Of a DNA stretch of 64,000 bases, positions 60,169 through 64,000 are shown piece after piece. The number at the start of each line of letters is the position of its first letter. Position 1 is the first letter of the stretch. The notes under the pieces are model-generated. The model had not been told where the DNA came from, ran no database searches, and was given only the letters and a program-made list of their open reading frames with translations. The position numbers and the translations under genes were made by a program. Source of the DNA: Bacteroidales bacterium (lineage in GTDB: Bacteria; Bacteroidota; Bacteroidia; Bacteroidales; ML635J-15); assembly GCA_017617125.1 (NCBI GenBank), contig JAFZWY010000054.1, positions 1-64,000 of the forward strand, read 5' to 3'.

Positions 60169-60926
60169 TAGAAGTTGTAAATGTTAACAAGACTTTCGGC
60201 GAGAAGCATGTGCTGAAAGACATAAACGCCACCTTCGATGCTGGTAAGGTCAATATGATTATTGGTCGAAGCGGTTCGGGCAAGACTGTGTTACTGAAGA
60301 ACATAGTTGGACTTGTAACGCCCGAAACCGGTCAGATTTATTTCGATAGTCGCGAGTTTGTGAATGTTGACGAAAAGCGCAAGCGTGAAATTCGCAAGGA
60401 GATGGGCATGGTGTTTCAGGGAAGTGCGTTGTTTACCTCAAACAATGTGGAAGAAAATGTGATGCTTCCGCTCGACCTGTTTACAAAGATGTCGAAAGCC
60501 GAAAAGCAGAAGCGCGTTGATTTCTGCCTCGACCGCGTGGGTATTGTCAATGCACACCATTCGTTCCCGTCGGAAATAAGCGGTGGTATGCAGAAGCGCG
60601 TCGCAATTGCAAGGGCAATAGCTCTCAATCCGCGCTATCTGTTCTGCGACGAGCCAAACTCCGGCCTCGACCCGCAGACTTCCATACTTATCGACCAGCT
60701 AATCAAGGAAATCACTGTCGAATACAACATAACCACCATTGTCAACACCCACGACATGAACTCCATAATGGAGATTGGCGACAACATCTGCTTCATCTAT
60801 CAGGGCAACAAGTGGTGGCAGGGTTCGAAGGAAGACATTTTCACTACCGATAATGCAGAGTTGAACGACTTTGTCTTTGCATCCAACCTCTACAAGAAGA
60901 TTAAAAAGGCGCAAAATGAAAGATAG
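60165..60926 (+). CDS. mlaF: MlaF-type ABC transporter ATP-binding protein
   Basis: The 253-residue ATPase partner of MlaE has Walker A GRSGSGKT (34-41), a Q-loop MVFQGSALF, the signature ISGGMQKRVAIARAI, Walker B YLFCDEP and the H-loop NTHD. The methionine after ISGG is characteristic of the MlaF group. It overlaps mlaE by 4 bases and the DUF4296 gene by 11 bases. Confidence 0.94.
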   Translation: MIEVVNVNKTFGEKHVLKDINATFDAGKVNMIIGRSGSGKTVLLKNIVGLVTPETGQIYFDSREFVNVDEKRKREIRKEMGMVFQGSALFTSNNVEENVMLPLDLFTKMSKAEKQKRVDFCLDRVGIVNAHHSFPSEISGGMQKRVAIARAIALNPRYLFCDEPNSGLDPQTSILIDQLIKEITVEYNITTIVNTHDMNSIMEIGDNICFIYQGNKWWQGSKEDIFTTDNAELNDFVFASNLYKKIKKAQNER

Positions 60927-61341
60927 GATTTTGTCGGCATTGTCGTTTCTGCTTGCATTGGCATTGTTTTCGTGCAATACTCCCGATAAGCAGGCACAGA
61001 TAGTACCCGAGGAACGTATGCTGCCACCCGAAACCATGGAGAACATATTCTACGAAATGAATATCGCTGATGCGATTGTAACATTGCGTATGGCTCAGGT
61101 GTCGGGACACACTTCGTTGACTCAGTATCAAGTTGATAGCCTTATATACGAAAGCATATACGCAAAATACGGTTGTACGCGCGAATCGTTCGAGGAAAGC
61201 ATCTTGTGGTACTTGCAGAACGATGCGAACGGACTTCGTGATATTTACGAGAATGTGGTAGAACGGTTCAATCAGGATATTTCCGAAACCAAAAAGTCTG
61301 ATGCCGATTCGGTGGCAGCTGTGGAAAAAAATACCTTATGA
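60916..61341 (+). CDS. DUF4296 lipoprotein
   Basis: This 141-residue protein has a lipoprotein signal (MKDRILSALSFLLALALFSC, Cys20). A helical DUF4296-like body follows, with LPPETMENIFYEMNIADAIV and YESIYAKYGCTRESFEESILWY. The family is common in Bacteroidota and of unknown function. The ATG at 60916, inside the end of mlaF, is chosen over a longer frame without signal sequence. Being in the mla operon, it may have an envelope role, which is inference. Confidence 0.85.
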   Translation: MKDRILSALSFLLALALFSCNTPDKQAQIVPEERMLPPETMENIFYEMNIADAIVTLRMAQVSGHTSLTQYQVDSLIYESIYAKYGCTRESFEESILWYLQNDANGLRDIYENVVERFNQDISETKKSDADSVAAVEKNTL

Positions 61342-61670
61342 AGCATTTCGTGGCAAATTATGTTTTCGATGGACGGAATTTCATAAAGAACTGCCGTCTG
61401 TCATTCGACGATAACGGACATTTGATTTCGATTGGTACGGAAAATTCCGGTTTTGAGGAGAAGGAGAGGATGATTTTTCATAATGGAATTATCTGTCCAC
61501 ATTTCGATACTGATATTCTGAAAGAAAACAAGTTGTCTCTGCGGGATTTCTTATTGTCATTTGGCTCGAAATTTGACGATTCTACTATGTTGCCCGTCGT
61601 TCTGCTCGAAAATGTTGACCTGCAGACGCTTAATTTTACAAATGAAACTATTGCAAAGGAGATTTACTGA
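61338..61670 (+). CDS. Truncated amidohydrolase N-terminal domain
   Basis: The 110-residue protein resembles only the N-terminal composite beta domain of amidohydrolases: an opening like ANYVFDGRNFIKNCRLSFDD, then the turn FHNGIICPHFDTDILKENKL where full enzymes continue into the metal-binding HxH barrel. That motif and the barrel are absent. It is either a degenerate remnant or a small protein with a reused fold. Overlaps of 4 bases with the DUF4296 gene and of 1 base with the YbaK gene suggest it is still translated. Confidence 0.65.
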   Translation: MKHFVANYVFDGRNFIKNCRLSFDDNGHLISIGTENSGFEEKERMIFHNGIICPHFDTDILKENKLSLRDFLLSFGSKFDDSTMLPVVLLENVDLQTLNFTNETIAKEIY

Positions 61671-62164
61671 TGGCTAAGGATAAGATACAGAAAACCAATG
61701 CTGCCCGCCTGCTCGACAGCAAGAAGATTGCTTACGAACTTATTCCGTACGAGGTTGACGAGAACGACTTGAGTGCCGTGCATGTTGCATCGCAGCTGAA
61801 TGAACCTATTGATATGGTGTTCAAGACCTTGGTGTTGCATGGCGACCGTAGCGGATATTTCGTATGCGTTATCCCGGGCGACAAGGAAGTCGACTTGAAG
61901 CTGGCTGCAAAAGCGACTGGCAACAAGAGTTGCAGTCTTATTCCAATGAAGGAATTGCTTCCGCTGACTGGCTATATCCGCGGTGGCTGTTCGCCTATCG
62001 GTATGAAAAAGCCTTTTCCAACCTATATTCATTCCACATGCATGGATTTCGACTATATTTATGTTAGTGCCGGTGTGCGCGGCTTGCAGTTAAAGATAAA
62101 TCCGTCGGATTTATGCAAGGCGGTAGGGGCGAAGGTTGGTGATTTGATATCAGTGGATGACTAG
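61670..62164 (+). CDS. ybaK: Cys-tRNA(Pro)/Cys-tRNA(Cys) deacylase, YbaK/EbsC type
   Basis: This 164-residue trans-editing enzyme removes cysteine mischarged to tRNA(Pro). Landmarks are TNAARLLDSKKIAYELIPYEV, VFKTLVLHGD with the conserved lysine, FVCVIPGDKEVDLK, and GYIRGGCSPIGMKK. The ATG shares one base with the previous stop (TGATG). It is the last gene of the mla unit and overlaps the convergent small membrane-protein gene by 4 bases. Confidence 0.92.
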   Translation: MAKDKIQKTNAARLLDSKKIAYELIPYEVDENDLSAVHVASQLNEPIDMVFKTLVLHGDRSGYFVCVIPGDKEVDLKLAAKATGNKSCSLIPMKELLPLTGYIRGGCSPIGMKKPFPTYIHSTCMDFDYIYVSAGVRGLQLKINPSDLCKAVGAKVGDLISVDD

Positions 62165-62466
62165 CTGTTCATTATCTTTTTACCGATAATTACGGTAAGA
62201 ACTATTCCCAATACAAAAACAATCACTGCAAGCCAATAAATCTGCGTTAACCCGACAAGCGAGCTTGCCAGAAACGAAAGCGCAATCAGCAGAATTATTT
62301 TTACAAACTTTTTGCGAATATATTCCTTTTTCTCCTTTTTGCCTTTCGGAAACGAATATACACCCTGAAACAGAATAATCGGGTCGCCAGACAAATACGC
62401 AATTCCGGCATATAGCAGCAGCGCTACGCCCATTATTGCCATCATTATTGAAAATACAGTTTCCAT
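62161..62466 (-). CDS. Small membrane protein of unknown function
   Basis: This 101-residue protein has three hydrophobic segments (MMAIMGVALLLYAGIAYL, IILLIALSFLASSLVGL and IYWLAVIVFVLGIVLTVI) separated by a lysine-rich loop (PKGKKEKKEYIRKK), probably cytoplasmic. I do not recognise a family. It lies 19 bases after the AsmA-like gene on the same strand and ends by overlapping the convergent ybaK stop. Confidence 0.7.
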   Translation of the reverse strand: METVFSIMMAIMGVALLLYAGIAYLSGDPIILFQGVYSFPKGKKEKKEYIRKKFVKIILLIALSFLASSLVGLTQIYWLAVIVFVLGIVLTVIIGKKIMNS

Positions 62467-62485
62467 GGATGTTTATTAGCGATAA

Positions 62486-64000
62486 TTATTGCTCTTTATT
62501 CGTGTCGTAGTTTTCGATAATATTCTGTATCGTCTTGCGCAGGTTCTGCTGTAGCGAGATTCTGCCCAAACCCGATTTGTTGACAAGGTTTATCGACTGG
62601 GCTATGGACTTTTCGTCCTTGTATAGCGGTTTTACAAGGCGGAACTGGAAGTCGTCGGTTTCTTCTGCAAGTTCGCCTTCTTCCTCTTCGTCTTTGCCTT
62701 TATCCTTCTTGTTTTTCTTTGGTTCCTTTGTCTGTACGTTGATGCCTAAATTTGGCAGTGCCTTCGGCTCAAGCACCGATATGTGGAAGAAATACTTGAA
62801 GTCGAAATCCATCCTGCCGCTTACGGCAACCTTGTACTTGTCCATCGAAAGGGTGAATGGATATACGCTGAGCATGTTCTTGTCAATCGTAAATTCAACC
62901 GACATGTTGTCTATTACGTTCTTGGTCTTCTTTTTGAACATCAAGTATTTTGCAACAGTAGTAAATGTTTCGCCGTCGAGCAGTACAAGGTTTTTGCCGT
63001 TGATGTGACATGCAGTCTGCAAGGTTGGCAGTATTGGTTCCATTTCCTTGTCGAGGTCGGTTATAGCCGACAGCTCGCAGTCCAGTTTGCCTTCGAACGA
63101 ACTGAGCATCGGCAGTATGGAGTCGATCATAGGAAATGCCGTCAACAGGTCTTCTACGGTTATGTTTGTACCAATGAGGTCAAGTCCGGCTTTGGCTGTG
63201 TCGGGATTGTTGCATGTGTAGATTGCATTTAGTTTCAAGTCGCCGACATTGCTCGATGTCTTCATGTCCTTGATTGACAATGTGCTGTTTTGTACGGTAA
63301 TGTCGCCATTGAGGTCGTTCATCTTGAGTCCTGCAAATTTTACGGTGTCGAGTTTCAAGTTTATCTTGCCGTTTAGGTTTGCGGGGACTTCTATAAGTGT
63401 CATCGGGACAGTGTCATATTCTTGTTCTGCAGTATCCTGGATTTCATTATCGTCGTTAGCGGCAAGTTCTTCCTTGTGGGCTCGGTCCATCATCTCCTTC
63501 ATCTTGCCCATGCGCTCGTTGTATATTTCGCTGAGGTCCTTCTTGCTGTATGCTTTTCGTATCGAATCGACATAATGAGCCCGTGCCGAGTCGGTTATGT
63601 TTGGTCTTGGACGTTGTGGCGCATTACCCATGCCGGCTTTTGCCTTAGCTAGCCTTTCCTGAATCGATTTCTTGGCTTCATCGTCCTTTAGCTTTGCCTG
63701 TTCGCCCATGTAGTTGGCATAAAGTATCTCGTTGAGGTCGAGGTTTCGCGACTTTATGTTGAGGTCTGCGCTGAGCGTACGTCCGCGCAGGAATGCACGG
63801 CGCATATTATCGACACGTCCGTCAACTTTCATCAGCGAACGGCCTACGCGCAGCATGAAGTTGTTGAGGTGCAGCGTGTCGTCGGTGAAGGTAACATCGA
63901 GACGGCGTGTGCCGGTCTTCAGATCGAAGTATGGCGACATGTAGCGTGCCGCCTTGGCATATATCTTTCCGTCGAAACGGAACTTGCGCAGTGCCCCTTC
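62486..64000 (-). CDS. AsmA-like outer-membrane biogenesis protein, C-terminal part (runs off the window end)
   Basis: The frame is open to the window end, giving 504 residues of the C-terminal part (the codons at 63941-64000 continue upstream of the internal ATG at 63940). Beta-rich repeats typical of AsmA_2-like regions are seen, such as DGRVDNMRRAFLRGRTLSADLNIKSRNLDLNEI and KLDTVKFAGLKMNDLNGDITVQNSTLSIKDM. A charged insert (about 85-165 of the visible part) and a Lys/Glu-rich tract (KKNKKDKGKDEEEEGE) near the end are unusual for the family. It is predicted to lie in the periplasm, bridging the membranes for phospholipid transport. The N-terminal anchor is outside the window. Confidence 0.78.
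   Translation of the reverse strand, partial: EGALRKFRFDGKIYAKAARYMSPYFDLKTGTRRLDVTFTDDTLHLNNFMLRVGRSLMKVDGRVDNMRRAFLRGRTLSADLNIKSRNLDLNEILYANYMGEQAKLKDDEAKKSIQERLAKAKAGMGNAPQRPRPNITDSARAHYVDSIRKAYSKKDLSEIYNERMGKMKEMMDRAHKEELAANDDNEIQDTAEQEYDTVPMTLIEVPANLNGKINLKLDTVKFAGLKMNDLNGDITVQNSTLSIKDMKTSSNVGDLKLNAIYTCNNPDTAKAGLDLIGTNITVEDLLTAFPMIDSILPMLSSFEGKLDCELSAITDLDKEMEPILPTLQTACHINGKNLVLLDGETFTTVAKYLMFKKKTKNVIDNMSVEFTIDKNMLSVYPFTLSMDKYKVAVSGRMDFDFKYFFHISVLEPKALPNLGINVQTKEPKKNKKDKGKDEEEEGELAEETDDFQFRLVKPLYKDEKSIAQSINLVNKSGLGRISLQQNLRKTIQNIIENYDTNKEQ

Overview
The window looks like chromosomal DNA of a Bacteroidota bacterium, most likely an anaerobic member of the Bacteroidales. The evidence is the repeated promoter form TAnnTTTG with an upstream TTTG, a T9SS sorting domain, a GldA-type ATPase, a Bacteroidetes porin (Porin_10-like), a DUF4296 lipoprotein, PCMD and DUF4143 proteins, and AsmA-like and Mla envelope genes. 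No rRNA, tRNA, CRISPR array or complete insertion sequence was seen. About 50 genes are supported. Most are housekeeping genes, and short accessory islands lie between them.

Layout: 1-3.4 kb holds the start of a DUF4143 ATPase, an ABC exporter pair and rimO. 3.5-7.8 kb holds an Ldh2-type dehydrogenase, a ClC channel and ruvB. 7.9-10.3 kb is an accessory block with a secreted protein, a candidate structured RNA with a near-perfect promoter, and a REP-associated HUH transposase (RAYT) flanked by hairpins. 10.4-23.2 kb holds RNase R, an S1/P1 nuclease, an L,D-transpeptidase, an MltF-like transglycosylase with a porin, a bile-acid-type symporter, an exported flavodoxin with an MFS carrier and an SH3 protein, an NhaD-type antiporter and an acyl-CoA dehydrogenase. 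23.2-28.6 kb is AT-rich and accessory: an orphan T9SS tail, an FN3 lipoprotein, two unknown proteins, a structured leader and a second DUF4143 ATPase bracketed by direct repeats. 28.6-35.2 kb holds a 4-hydroxybutyryl-CoA-dehydratase-like protein and a mutL / two-rhomboid / EEP-phosphatase operon. 35.3-46.4 kb holds unknown secreted proteins, gldA, a chimeric SGNH-PCMD gene, a LytTR / PGDH-like / DUF2797 / recX operon, a prolyl-tRNA-editing protein, a MeaB GTPase fused to a four-helix-bundle module, and an hldD-type epimerase. 46.5-56.1 kb holds a transglutaminase / zinc-ribbon operon, a third DUF4143 ATPase and an EcoRI-type methylase with a DUF262-HNH protein. 56.1-64 kb holds manC / glycosyltransferase / cutC, mlaE / mlaF and neighbours, and an AsmA-like gene that runs off the end.

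The most unusual layer is the repeats. Hairpins with a 5' GTAG foot, the hallmark of REP elements moved by RAYTs, are scattered through the window. Two of them supply the stop codon of the gene in front, one of those genes being the RAYT itself. One lies inside an open reading frame and encodes the hydrophobic segment that joins two domains. A second repeat family (a hairpin followed by GAGCTAAAGGT) clusters around the third DUF4143 ATPase and the restriction-like locus. The DUF4143 ATPase genes carry locus-specific repeats in their promoters, and for the two complete genes a second copy lies behind the gene. Long, strongly folded leaders precede a 208-residue unknown protein and the EcoRI-type methylase.
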